Below are positions 10,411 through 23,900 of a DNA stretch of 64,000 bases, in pieces. The notes below the pieces were generated by a model, which saw only the letters and a list, made by a program, of their open reading frames with translations, made no database searches and was not told the DNA's origin. Positions within the stretch are counted from its first letter, which is position 1. The number at the start of each line of letters is the position of its first letter. Source of the stretch: Bugulina stolonifera (lineage: Eukaryota > Bryozoa > Gymnolaemata > Cheilostomatida > Bugulidae); NCBI GenBank assembly GCA_935421135.1, contig OW285196.1:11901001-11965000 (forward strand). Direction: 5' to 3'. Both the position numbers and the translations under genes were made by a program.

Positions 10411-13400
10411 CTAAACTGTTGGTTCTTCCAGCATAAGATTTCCATCAGGAGTAAACTGATCCAGACATGAGTGATGACCAGTTTTGGGACATTTACTGAA
10501 TTTTTTAGCTGCATTATTAAAATGCACCCAAATGCTCTCCTTCTTATTGGTGCCAGTATGTCTCCAGTGCTGGACGTGTTGATATATTTCCCTACCATAC
10601 CTGCAAAGAGAAGGAGTGTACTAAATTTTGTATAAAGCACTATATTTCTCAGTTACCTGCTCTGCATGGTCCATGTAATGGGATTTATCATACAATCATA
10701 CTATAAATACTTAACATTCAATTTGAAGCATAGTAAAGGATTTATCTTCTCTTACTCACGTATTTCTACCAAATAATCCAGGGTTTATCGTTGCTTCTAG
10801 AGATTTCCCATTAAATTCAATCATTGTTGGAGTTATCCCATCAGCTGCTGGAGGTCTTATAGCATCGGCAACTAATTCCACCATCCAATGAGCTGTATGA
10901 ATTGTGAAATATCCCGTTTTGACTACACTCTGGTAAAATATGGGAAATTAATCAGGTAAGGGTATGGCTTTACATGACTCCATATATGCACAAGAAGCAT
11001 TTACTGTTAGGTTTCAAGGAGCCTGCTCTAAGAGTTCATAAAACACAATGACTAGATAACGGTATATTATTTTATTGCCAAATGAGAAAACCTCTCTACT
11101 ATTTATTAATAAAGGTTATCAATATGTACACACACTGTTCATAATAATAGTGAAAAGTTACCCAAGTTATAAACTAGTTCTGTAAACCTTACCACCAAAA
11201 TATTTTAACAGACAATTGATCTTTAGTTTGATTGTTGATTTCACATGATGCAGCCTACCTTCCATCTATCACTGTTTATTAATGGATACATGTATTAGCG
11301 GAAGTTGGTTTGAGTTTACCATCTCATTCATTCTACAGCAGTTATTTATGATTTTAGAGTTATCCCCTTTTTATGGTCAACTATTTTCGTATAGAATATA
11401 GACCATTATAATTATTAGTGATAACTACTGGTACCTTACCCTAAAAGCAGAAATATTTCGCGGAAGAAAGTTTCGCGAGTTTGTTAATCCTGGAGCAATT
11501 TGCGATAGAAATATTTAGCGAGTTTGGCCTATCGCGAAATTTGTTTAAGTCCCAAAATTTATATTTAAGCATATTTCAGCATTAAAGCCAAGCTTAGCTA
11601 AGCTCTATGTTTACTCAGATTTAAACCCCACTTACATACAGTACAAAACTGTACAAAACTACAACTGACTCCTATATAGTGCAGTAAGCCCACCTGTGAG
11701 GTCAAGTAATTACCATAGCTTGTTAAAAAATCCTCTGATTAAGCTCCTACTCTAGGCTACTTACCAATTATGTTATAGCAAATACTTGCTGCTTTGTAAA
11801 ATATTCAACTATGTATCATATAGCTATATAGCTGCATGTATGGTCTGTTTAAACCAGAAATTATTTAAATCAGTTTGGAAGCAGATATTAATAGCGATGG
11901 AAATTATTTGCGAAATTCATGGAAATTATTTGCGAAATTCGCAAAAGTTAAAACTCTCGCAAAAGTTAAAACTCAAAAGTTAAAACTCGCAAAATGTATC
12001 TGCTTTTAGGGTATGTTGTATTCAATGGTATTGATAATAATCATGTTGCTTTTAAATTTTGTATGGGTAGTTTATTGTCATAATCATTCTACATCATGCT
12101 TTGTATTGTTAGCTTTATTACCTGTTGGGTCAAAAAAGCTAGGATCAATTTTTTACAAACATAATCTGAATTTCAACATTGTAAATTGTAATTCGGAGCT
12201 AGATGTCAATGGGAGTTTGACGAATAGCGGAGGTGACGTAATTAAAGAAGCCGAAGAGAGACGTACAATTTCTTACATCGTGACATTGTTTGATGATAGA
12301 CGTATTTTTGAAAACCTCACTGTGCTTCAACTTCTACTCCAACCTTATAAAGTAAGTGTGCTTATCAGTTTATGACAGACCTAATAGATGCACCGAACCT
12401 TACGAAAATATTTCAATGTGCATTAACTTTAAACTATCATGATTATTTTATAGCATGGATGAAGTTAGATGCATATATATAGATGTATAAACCACAGTAT
12501 AAATATACTTAAAATTATGATTAAGTAGGTCTGGTTCATATAGCTTACCCAACGGTATCCTTTCTTGATTATGATCGGGCGAAGTTTAGAAATTTGTGTG
12601 GTATTATCAGGATGAAATAGAATATCAGCGTCTACTGCCTCCCAGGGTAAGACATCATTAAACTTCACAGCTCCTAAAGACGTACCAGCATTTAGCTGGC
12701 ACACCATTCCACCTTCCTGTAGAGGTTTAGAAAATGTATTAAATAGATTATTGTGCCCCAGAAAGTTGGCAGTAGAATTTAGCTCACCTTCTGATAACGG
12801 CCATGAGTAAAATCTTTGTAAATACAATAATACAATCCATATAGTTTCAGCCAGGAGCTTAGATACGACGGTACATATTACAGATTAGCATAATACATTG
12901 TTGGTCTACTTACTCTACATATTTTCATGATGAAATGGATGGCGTCAGATAGCTCCTTCTTACAACATCTAGAGAGAGTGAAACCTTTTGGTTGAATGTG
13001 GCCCACACAAGAAGTTTTAGCTTCACCACAGCTGAACTCAAACGATGTGCGGGTGTTTAGACGTACGCTTTCTACCTAAATAACAAGGATGTGAATGTCA
13101 AAACATGACGGTGAATACTGTTTACCCATGCATGTTGCTAAACCCAATAGGCAACATAAATAATTTAATGAGACAATCCAAAGATAACAACTGTATAGTG
13201 GAACTTTTCATGATGAAATTAGTAAACCCAAAATTTGATGCAGTATTAGACAAGGTAGCCTAACTCTCAAATACTATTGAATGGTTTCTGTTTGATGAGG
13301 AAATCTTCTCAGTTCTGAAGGGTTCTAAATATTATCTAAAAACATAGTCAACACTACATGTAATTTAAATCTAGTACCAGCTTCTATGATAAGGGTTGAG

Positions 13401-16400
13401 GACTTTCATTTGGTATATTCAGGTCCATTTCCTGGTGGTGTTAGAAAAAAACGTCTCACCTTAAAATGCTCCTGTGCCATATAGCCCCTTCTCTACCCAA
13501 AATTAGAAAAAATGCCATCTCGTCAGAGCATAGCTTTCTTACCAGAGAAGTAAGCCTGGTGAATCTACTCCTAAAGCCAAAGCGACCATGAAGCTAATGG
13601 CCTGAGAGCGTTTTTCTGTGGTCTAATAAGAATGAGGGCCGGGTAGTAGGGGTCCGTAAACTTACTTGAAGTGATTGCGCTACCTCTATCCAGTCTTGTT
13701 TGGTCGTGTTTGCTTGACTTTCATCAGTCACAAATGACATGGAATCCGGGCATGAGACTATAGTTCTGTTTAAACCTTTGAGTTTGAGGAACCACATGGC
13801 AAACGAACTGGTAGCAGACATTTTGGACGGAATCGGATTCTGAAATATATTTGAAGCTAGTAAAGTTGTAGTGAGTTTGTTTCATGCAATATTATTTCGG
13901 AATGTTCATGCGGGTAAGGTAGTACTAGACCCCTTCCTTAAATACTGATAATACTCCTAGCATTATCATCAGAGAAAAGTAAATGACGATGGTACACGGA
14001 CTAGTATTGAAATATAAGAAAAAAAAATCACAAATGCGTTCAGTGCTACTAACAGAACTATATATAAATATTCTTTTAGTACATTGCATAATCTATATTT
14101 GCAGGAGTTACATTGAGTTACATTGCGAGGAGATTTTTAAACAGGAGTAAAATCTTAATTAAATTGTTCAATACAATACTGATTTAGGTATAATTTAGTA
14201 CTTGCAAGGGTTACGCTGATGCTAATAATCATAATCCATGGACTTTGTAAGTCCAGTGGTGTCGACATGTGTAGGTAAACAGACAATTATATGTACAATG
14301 TATATCAATATGGTAAAAATATCATGTGTACCTTCCTCACTATGTGAAATACAGGTATGATAAGTAGTGCATACCTGTTTCATGAACTCTGTCTTAGCTA
14401 CGAAAGGTCCATTAACATGATGACAGAATAGACATTCCTCCTTAGATCTATGATATCCATGTTTGTAAACCAGCATGTAATTTGATAGACCAGATTGGAA
14501 GCATCCGTTAGTCCACTATAACAGATAATATATATATGTCAGTCAGTTAAGTACCACCGATATTGTATATTGTACCTGAATGAAAGCATCCGTTGGTCCA
14601 CTGCATGAATAGAGAGTAATGGCAAATGATTGCCTTTTCATAATGTATGAGAGTTGTCCTATCCCTCTAGATGTGAGAGTTATCTTACCTCCCCAGATGT
14701 GAAAGTTATCTTACCTCTCCAGATGTGAGAGTTATCTTACTTCCCCAGATGTGAGAGTTGTCTTACCTCTCCAGATGTGAGAGTTATCTTACCTCTCCAG
14801 ATGTGAGAGTCGTCTTACCTCTCCAGATGTGAGAGTTGTCTTACCTCTCCAGATTTGAGAGTTATCTTACCTCTCCAGATGTGAGAGTTATCTTACCTCT
14901 CTAGATGTGAGAGTTATGCTAGGGCCACACTGACGCGATTTTTTGTGCGAATAGCGAATTTTGGCCAAAGGCGAATTCGCAAATCGCAAATTTTGTGCGA
15001 ATTCGCGATAAATTAGCGATTTCGCACTCGCTGATATCAATCAGCTAATTCGCAACTCGCTAATTTGTGATTGGCCAATTTTTACTTGTCACGTTACTGT
15101 CACGTGTTCAGAGCCACGGATTTTCAATCAATCATGAGTTTAAATTATTATATTAAAATATTTATTTTAACTGATGAATAAAATGACTACTTCCGTTTGC
15201 AAGAATTGTGTAAAACGAATGAAAGTAAGAATAAAATAATTATTATATTTTTATTTTACATTTTTCGGAGTTCTAGTTCTGCAGTGAATGAGAAACTTGA
15301 CCGGGGATAATAATTTTTGATCCCTCATTGGGTGAAATCAACGCGAATTCGCTTATAGCTTTTGCAGTGTGGCACGCTCGATTATAATTTGCGAATTCGC
15401 CTTTGGCCAAAATTCGCTATTCGCACAAAAATTCGCGTCAGTGTGGCCCTAGCATTATCTTACCTCTCTAGATGTGAGAGTTACCTTACCTCTCCAGATG
15501 TGAGAGTTATCTTACTTCCCCAGATGTGAGAGTTGTCTTACCTCTCCAGATATGGGAGTTATCTTACCTCTCCAGATATGGAAGTTATCTTACCTCTCCA
15601 GATGTGAGAGTTATTTTATCTCTCCAGATGTTAGAGTTATCTTACCTCCCCAGACGTGAGAGTTCTGTAAGCACCAGAAACTACAGAAGCTTCTAGATTA
15701 TTAATCTCTCTAACAAGTCTCTCCAATCTAACATGCCACATTATCTTTATAACATTTCTTCCAATGTAGACATACTTTGTAGTAGCTCTAGATATTAGTT
15801 TGTTCCATACATCTGATTCAGTTTCACTGAAATAACAACAGTAGTTATACGAGTGAGCGTTCAAAACTGCGTGTGGAAAACTGCCTTCAACTACATCTAA
15901 TAACCTTATTATAAATGTAGGACATACTCGCAGGTGTGATGCAAAAGCAACTGATACATTTTAATGGAGTGCATTGTTGAATAAGTAAAATGAGCTACAG
16001 ACTTAGCATACCATTTTCCAATCCTACTTTTAACTACTGATACGGCTTGTATGCAGAATGAAGTGATTAAAAATTCTCTATTTTTAGAGTCAAAAATTTA
16101 ACTAACCTACTAAACGTAAACTGAGGTCGAGTTGAAAAATTCATCAACTTTTGCTATCCAAGCGATAGTAAAATAACAGTCTCGTGAATGTATCCCAATG
16201 TCAACCGCAATAAAAATACATATTTATGAGAAAAGGAAAATGGCATTGGTACAAAAGGAAGTTTGTCACAGGCAATGGTAGAGCCTTGTTGCTGGTATGG
16301 TTCTTTTATTGGTAACAAATCCTTCCAGGTAGCATAGGTTCTGTTAGCTTTAGTACATGACCTTTTTCTTATCAGTCATTATCTTTGCAACATACATATT

Positions 16401-17891
16401 ATTTGATTGAAAAAACAGTTTGCACCATTTCTCTAGCTGAATATCTTGCAAATTTGCAGAAAATTCTAATTGTAAAGTCAAGTGCTAAATTGTTTTATTT
16501 AGCAAATCGGAATGGTGCCTACTTGTCCATGTTTTAAGCAATGGTAAAACTTCTTTTCTCACCTTTTCATCTTGACTATTGCTACATCTTTGAAATCAGT
16601 CTCTTTCAATGTGAAGTTACCCTGTACAGCAGCCATTACCCTCACACCAGGGTACAGTCTGTTCACATCGTGGAATATATCTGGTATATACTTGTGGTAT
16701 TTACTGTCATACTTCACAAAGTTGAACACCAAAGTGATCAGGGTGTGGAACTCTGGGACATCAGTGCAAGGCTCCGGATAAAAACCAGCTAAAACATGCA
16801 GCAGTCAACAAGACTAGTCTCCATAGTATAGCCTACACTTGTACTCTCACTGACGGAGACATGATCCATGGCAATATTTTGTTAAATGAAGTAGTGAAGA
16901 AATTTGGATAGCCTTAGGTCCTTATTTGTAGTTGGAGTTTAGAGGAGTTCAACCTTCATAATTATATTACATAACATAGAGGTAAACTTCCTCTGTTTTG
17001 TGTGAATTAAAAACAAAACTACATGTATCTATGTGTGCAATTATTTTGATGGTTACCATTACTAGCAGTACTTTCACACAAACGATAATCTAACATATAC
17101 TCGTAGAATGTCTATCACACACAACTTACTTCTTCTGTGGAAAATGTATTTGGGATTTGACTTTGGAATGTCTCTACTTTGATAACTTTCTTGGCAAACA
17201 TCAGAGTTTAGAAGAGCTGCTGCAGTTAATGATCCCCTTGTGAGCTCTTTCTCATATCCCAGTTGGTGAAGCAACTCCCTAAACTATAGCGTATACTTGT
17301 ATAATAGCATAGCTACTAATAGAAATTCTCTGGAGACTAATTCTTAGTAATAAGATACAGCCTGATCTAGCTATTACATGGTAATGATTATTCCCTACCC
17401 ACACCACTCATACTGAACACAAAATCTATACGTCATGATACTCTATTCATGTATAATAATTTTACATTGAGACTATAACATTAATGGACAATACAAAACC
17501 TTAGAGTAAAGAATTTTAACCTTAGCTGGACGACTTGTAGATAAGTTTTGCTGCTTCATGTTTGAGAGGGAAAAAGAGTCAAGACTATCACACATTTATC
17601 CACTTCTATCACTTTGACAAAGAACCTAGGCTATTTCAAATAGGCCAACATATAGAACTGTCCTTATCATCAATCTACTAGTCAGGGAAGCAGTAAAAGT
17701 CACCCAGCTAAGGTTTCTAACTCTTTACTCACAGGTTTTGTGATGTCTATTAATGTTATGTACTACAACACCTACAGTTTACGTGTTTTGATCAACGAAT
17801 GCAACATGAGGTTCCGAAAATGACATGTGGATACATACGAGTATACATAATACACATACGAGTATACATACACATACAAATACACATACAA

Positions 17892-17940
<49 letters not shown>

Positions 17941-20900
17941 TACATACGCATGCATACACATACATACACATACATGCACATACATACACATACATACACA
18001 TACATACACATACATACACATACATACACATACATATACTTACATTGTATAAATTTTGGTTTCAAAGCATACAGTAGAAAGCAGGAACCGATAACTCTTA
18101 TTTGCGTTATGTTATAATTTACATTTTTTAACTTTTATACAAGTAATGGAGTTGTCCTATCTCTTCTACATGCTATCTACTTCACCAAAACTGATTCACC
18201 GCTGACCTACCTCCATATACACTTCCTCTAGCGTTGTAGTACTCTCTTTATTGTGACACACTTTACTAACTTTGGCTATACTTTCTGCAGCATCAAAAAT
18301 CCTCCGTGCTACATCATCCAATGAAATGCTGTTTCTTTTTCTAGTAATTGTGTACTCTTTGTTTGTTCTGAAACATTGTAAGATTTAATTTACCCACCAT
18401 TAGGCCTACTAGGCTCCTAATCATTTAGTATGTACCTATGATTGCTATCCCAATAGTTATTTGTATAATTGCAAAATGCTGTCTAATATTACATAATATA
18501 CGACATGTACTACGCTGTGGCTAGAGGGTGGTATGTCAACAATGACATGCTATTAGAAAATATATCATATGAATGGGAATGCAATTTAAACAAGATCACA
18601 AATATTATGGAATATTATTGCAGGCAATTCCTGCAGGTATGAACAGTTACTAAGTACGAGCTAAGAGTCATTTATATGTTGAGGTTGGGATTGGGGTAAG
18701 AGCGGACAACTTACAAAGTGGCGAGAAGACAACTCTCATTTATTGAATATTAGCAAAGTATTCGCCGCATTATACATGTATATAAGACAAATCTTGTTAT
18801 GCATTTAGTGTAAATTTATGTCTCATCCCTGAATATAATCAGCTATAACTTGTTAACCAGTCAAACACTGGCATGCATGTGACCAGTGCTCAAAGTGTAC
18901 AGGCTCACCCAGGCTCGGCGAGCCTGTAAGAAATCATCATGCCCGCACCCCAACCCACCCCCCACCCCATCTCAGAGCCTGTAAGAACTGCTATACACTT
19001 TGAGCACTGCATGTGCCGTTGAAAACAGCTGCAGGCATGTAGCAGCTGTACTTCATCTATGGTTGAGATACATAAGACAGCCTATTTTGCAATTGTGCAA
19101 TGAACTATTGGGATAGCAATCCTAGATATATTAAATGATTATGAACATTGTAATGGTAGCACCAACACCTCTAGTTTTCTACTATCTTTTGAGAAATGTA
19201 TTTGGGCATGTCCATAATTAGTCGTGGGACATTCAGAGGATATATATGTGGATTTCTCCAAAAGTTTTCATGTTAAGGACACAAAATTTGCCCAAATACT
19301 TGATCAGAGCATGTTATTATATGTTCTGAAGCCAATTTGCGTTTAACTCCAATTAGTTGGCAAAAAAATATGGCTATATGCGTCAGTCGTGGGACATCAC
19401 ACAAATGTAAAAATTCCATCCAACAATATACTGTTACATTTTTCTCTGATTTGACTGCTTTAATTAGATTGATTTTTGTCTTATCAGAGAGTTAAGAGAA
19501 TGCCTCATGTTATGAACTACTTTTCTAGTTGTGCTATCTTTATTAAGGTCCATGCTCATGATCTGGAATTGTTAGTCGCGGGACGTGTAAATGTTAGTAG
19601 TGGGACGTGTGTGAATAATCATTAGATTTACTTAGTGCGGGTGGTCTTATTTAATCCAAACAAAGTTTTTATTAACATAAAGAAGTTAGAATATCCATAA
19701 ACTGCTATACATAAACTATAGAAGAGCTTAAGAAGCTGTTATGCGATTCAATCTGCTGTAACATGTAAACGGTCAAACTTTGGTAAATGGTTAAATATGA
19801 ACTAAGGTCTATGGAATAGTTCACATGTGCAGCTCTTCCAAGATGTCTTCTGCAGCCACTCTAGCTGTTCTTACAGGTGCATCATAAAAACTGTGCTTCT
19901 TTGTTGGAAGTTTTGCAACTACAGAGATCTCTATTGCACCCGAAGTAAGCGATGCAACGTGATGAATCTTTTGCAGAGCGGGTATAGATCGAACATTCTC
20001 CCACCTTTGGTTCAAGAAATCCCTGTTCCCATTTATCTTGGCTGTAGCTACATGGATGATCTTTGTGCTCTTGCTGTACTTGTGGGCTACGTTGTAAAAG
20101 TCTTCAGCATTTGAGACAATCTCTTTTCTTGATCTAACAAGGCGCCACACCAGACGTTTTACCGATCCACCAATCCCATCTGCCGCACCCTTTCCATGGG
20201 ATGTCGCAAAATAGTTCCACTCTAAATGTTCAAAGTCGTGGGTCACTTTGAAGTAGTTGAGGTTTGAGAGTAGAAATCTCTGTTTAAATTGCGATGCAGC
20301 ACCATCTGAGAAAATGGACACCGAGTTGACATGTGGGCAACATTCCTTTAGATCAGTGAATAATGTGTCCATAAGAGCGTGTACAGCATACTTATCATGC
20401 TGCAAATAATCGCTAGTGATGGGATATTTTTGGTAGCGCTGCCTTCACCTTTTTCACTGCCTTTCCAGCTGACTGCGCTGATCGAAAAGGATGTTGGCTA
20501 CCTAAAAGTGATTCATATAAAATAATTGTTTGCATCAGATCAATTAATAATTATGACAGCATGAAGTGTTTTATTGGCAATGATATTCTCACAGTAGAAA
20601 TAATAGATAAAGGATCAAACTTTTAGTTCTGATGTTCAATTATTTTTGAAATGATTACCTTTAGTGACCTTAACCTTGAGCTTTTGTGACTTTGCATCCC
20701 GCTGTTTCTGTTTTCTTTGACGTTCATATTCTCTATAGCGCTGTAGTTCGTCTTCTGACATGTCTAGCTTTCTCTTTGCTCTGGAAACCTTAGATTGTTC
20801 TGCCTTGGTTTGTTTGTACAATTCAAATTTTGCTGTATCTAGTTTTATTCTGTTTTTATAGTTTCTTTGTCGATCAGCTCCTGCTTTAGGTCTTGCCATG

Positions 20901-23900
20901 TTGACAACAGAACTACTTGTGAGCAACTAAGTGATCTGTTGCGTTATGCTCATAATGTTCTAGAATTGTCTTTAAACCATTGCATCATATTTGTAAAATG
21001 TCATAAACATGATATGATTCAACGGGAAGTATATTGTAATGGTTTCTGTGATTTGGTGCGGTCGTCCTTGGACGACTATCGACCCAGAAATGAAGTGCCT
21101 ACGAGTGGTAATAGGACTTCGCATTACATGAAAGATCGAGCGGTCTCAGTAGCCCAAATACTACCAAAGACGACCCATCTGATCTCAAGTCCGACCTTCA
21201 GACTATACAGTGAAAGAGAGTAGTTCAACCTAGTAGGCGGTTCGCAAAGCGAATGACCTAGTAAAAGGAAGAGAAAGTCCCTGTATCAAGTATAGATGTG
21301 TCTTTATTGAAAGCCAAGTGTAGACTGAGACAATGAACAGTAAAACAGTGCCCTTTATATAGTATAAGGACTTCCGGCCGACGTGACGTCGGGAAAAGAC
21401 GACGTGTGGTCGTCCGGAAGTTGCGCAACAAGATGGCCGCCGGAAGCCCGACGGCCGACCCAAAATAGGTCGGGTTCTACAAAAGTTGCTTATAATGGTC
21501 CAATTCATGTACAAAATGAATATCAAAGGATTCTGAGAGGTCGGGCCTCTGTACATGGGTATAAAAGGCATAAAAAAGGACTTAGTAACATTCATGTGAC
21601 TATGTACAACAACATATAGTAAGATACATGAATAAGGAATGAGCATAAACACATGGAGACATGTATATAGACGGTAATTAAGTACTTTGAACATGCAATG
21701 CAGTTAAAGGTAAGTATACGAGCACTAATTGTGAGAATGTTAGTGTCAGGTGAGTAGCGCTGTAACAACTACTAGGCACTTAGGGTGCGGTGGAGCTTCG
21801 TCCGGGAGTTGGGGTCGTATACAAATGTCCTGTACCATCACAATATTTTGTCCATGCTTAGAGCAATCATTAACAATCCTAGTAGACTTTAGGGGTGTCC
21901 CGCGACTGACATGTCCCACGACTAACCGCACAATGCAAGAAATTTTCATGTCTGAGAAAAAATATTTCTAACCATCAATTGTTGCAAGTAGAACCAAGTA
22001 AAAACAGATTATTGTCTAAATTGGTTTGGTAGTAAAAGCATTAGAAGCTTTTTTGTACATATTTTGTTAGTCGTGGGACACTGGGTGAGCCTTGACCTAT
22101 GAGGAGCACACAGACCTCATTATTTGCTGTGGTGATTGCAAGGTGGGGGAATCTCAAGAAGACATAGGTAGCTTTTGTTGTGATGCATGTATGAAAATGT
22201 ATCATTTTACGAAGTCAAGCTATCACCCATTTAATAATCACCCAAATTACATGCATATTTTTACTTGTAAACTATCTAAGGTTTGACACACCACGGATGA
22301 AAATTGAGAGGATATAGAATGTTTGGCTATGAAAATTTGGTAAATATAGGATATTGTTAGTACATTCAGGGCATTGTATTTGGATAGAAATGAAAATATA
22401 GTTTTGCTGTATTTTTCATTTATTTATGGACATGCCCATTTGTTATTTTCACTTTTAAGCTGATATACTGCATTTTAGTACTTGTAAATCATAGTTGATT
22501 ATGTCAGATGCATTGCGTTGCATTATGTAAGATGCATTGCATTATGTAAGATGCAGCGTCAACGAAAAAATTATACTCAAATTTCTTACCACCACCTTTA
22601 CATCAAGAAGCAAATTACAAAACCTACTAATTCTTCAAGGTTTGGGATTGGTTATAAATAATCCAATAAGCTCCAGAGCTAGAGTAGCTACAGGAAATAG
22701 CTACTAATATGCCTGCATGTAGGTCCTAAGCTGAAATATCAGGGTGGCCAGCAGCTTAGCAGCAGGAATTCTATAATTTAGTGGTTCAGCTCCATACACT
22801 TCATACTTCATGCCACTGAGCAGTATTTGAGTGCAAAATTTGTGGTGTTTGAGTTTCAGTAGACAGATGTTTTGAAAAATACTAGACCTTCATAAAAATA
22901 CTGATATGTAGAAGAAGTGGGAATTTCATGACATTTACATTGTGTTGCCATGCTGTCCTTCACCCTCTATATCTGTTTTGTTATTAGAGTCATCAATGTG
23001 AAACATACCAATTGTTTAGAACAAGACTAGCTGACTCTAGATCTATAATCAAATTTAATGTAGCCTAAGCGGCTAAGATAGAGTAGGCCAGTGCTCAAAG
23101 TCTAACCTTTTTCTTACCTATTCTACAGCAGGGGGTTTGGGGGGCGCTGTAAGCTCCCCAACGGGGTCCGGGGCGGAGCCCCGGCCGCTGAAGCCCTAAG
23201 AGCGATTTCAGTGCCTAAAAGCTCTTCAAAAACCAATTGCAGAAGTATTCACACGTCTTAATATACTAGGTTTCAACAGATAAACTCAACTCAAAATCAA
23301 AGACAAGACCATACCAACAAGTATTGAGCAAAGGGACTAAGTGAATGCTGACCAACACACATGATGGGGCACCAATAATATCCAGAATCCTGTGCACCAA
23401 TCATATGATATTTTTATCTTTGTACGCTTTCACATTCACTGTTGATGTTAGTTACAGCAATGTGATTCAATGTTTATAAAAATAAATGATCAAAACATAA
23501 TTTATTAATTATTATAATAATTAAAATTAAAACTAATATTTTATACACTTTTATCACTATGCACTAATATCTGCAAAATACAATCACTTTCAACTACATA
23601 GAATCAAAATAGCAACAATAAACAAAATAATTTAATTATTTATTCAAATACTAATATACCATTTTTTATTCAATTAAATTCTGGAAATTTTTTTAATATT
23701 TTTAATTTTGTGCTGTCTTTATTTAGTGAATAGAATACTCTAATCCTGAACTACTAGCAGTAGTAGTAGCAGTAGTATTAAAAAAAACTTTCCAGTCTCC
23801 TTTGTTTTGACATAGTGATAGTTGAATTAGAATTGATATGATAATTGATAATTTGATATCTGAAGAAGATTGCTTGTTCAGTGAAGAAAAAATCTATTGC

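Larger units (their letters stand above)
19204..22437 (-). mobile_element. DNA transposon with 4-bp ATTT duplication, split by a solo LTR (3.2 kb)
   Basis: The inverted termini are GGGCATGTCCATAA at 19204 and its complement ending at 22437, flanked by ATTT (19200-19203, 22438-22441). Seven copies of GTCGTGGGAC or a near variant lie close to the ends: 19221, 19386, 19574 and 19597 forward; 21897 and 21913 reverse; 22070 forward. These look like subterminal transposase-binding repeats. Two minus-strand ORFs lie inside (20899-20636 and about 20430-19821). Removing the nested LTR (21035-21842 plus 4 bp) leaves about 2.4 kb. Four-base duplications occur in Sola and Ginger elements, among others; the superfamily is not settled. 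Confidence 0.75.

Noticed and set aside
14649..15660. CRISPR-like regular array
   Set aside because: The 26-bp units are contiguous tandem repeats without spacers, derived from an exon-intron junction in a eukaryotic gene.
17772..18077. Five overlapping long ORFs
   Set aside because: All are translations of the ACATAC microsatellite.
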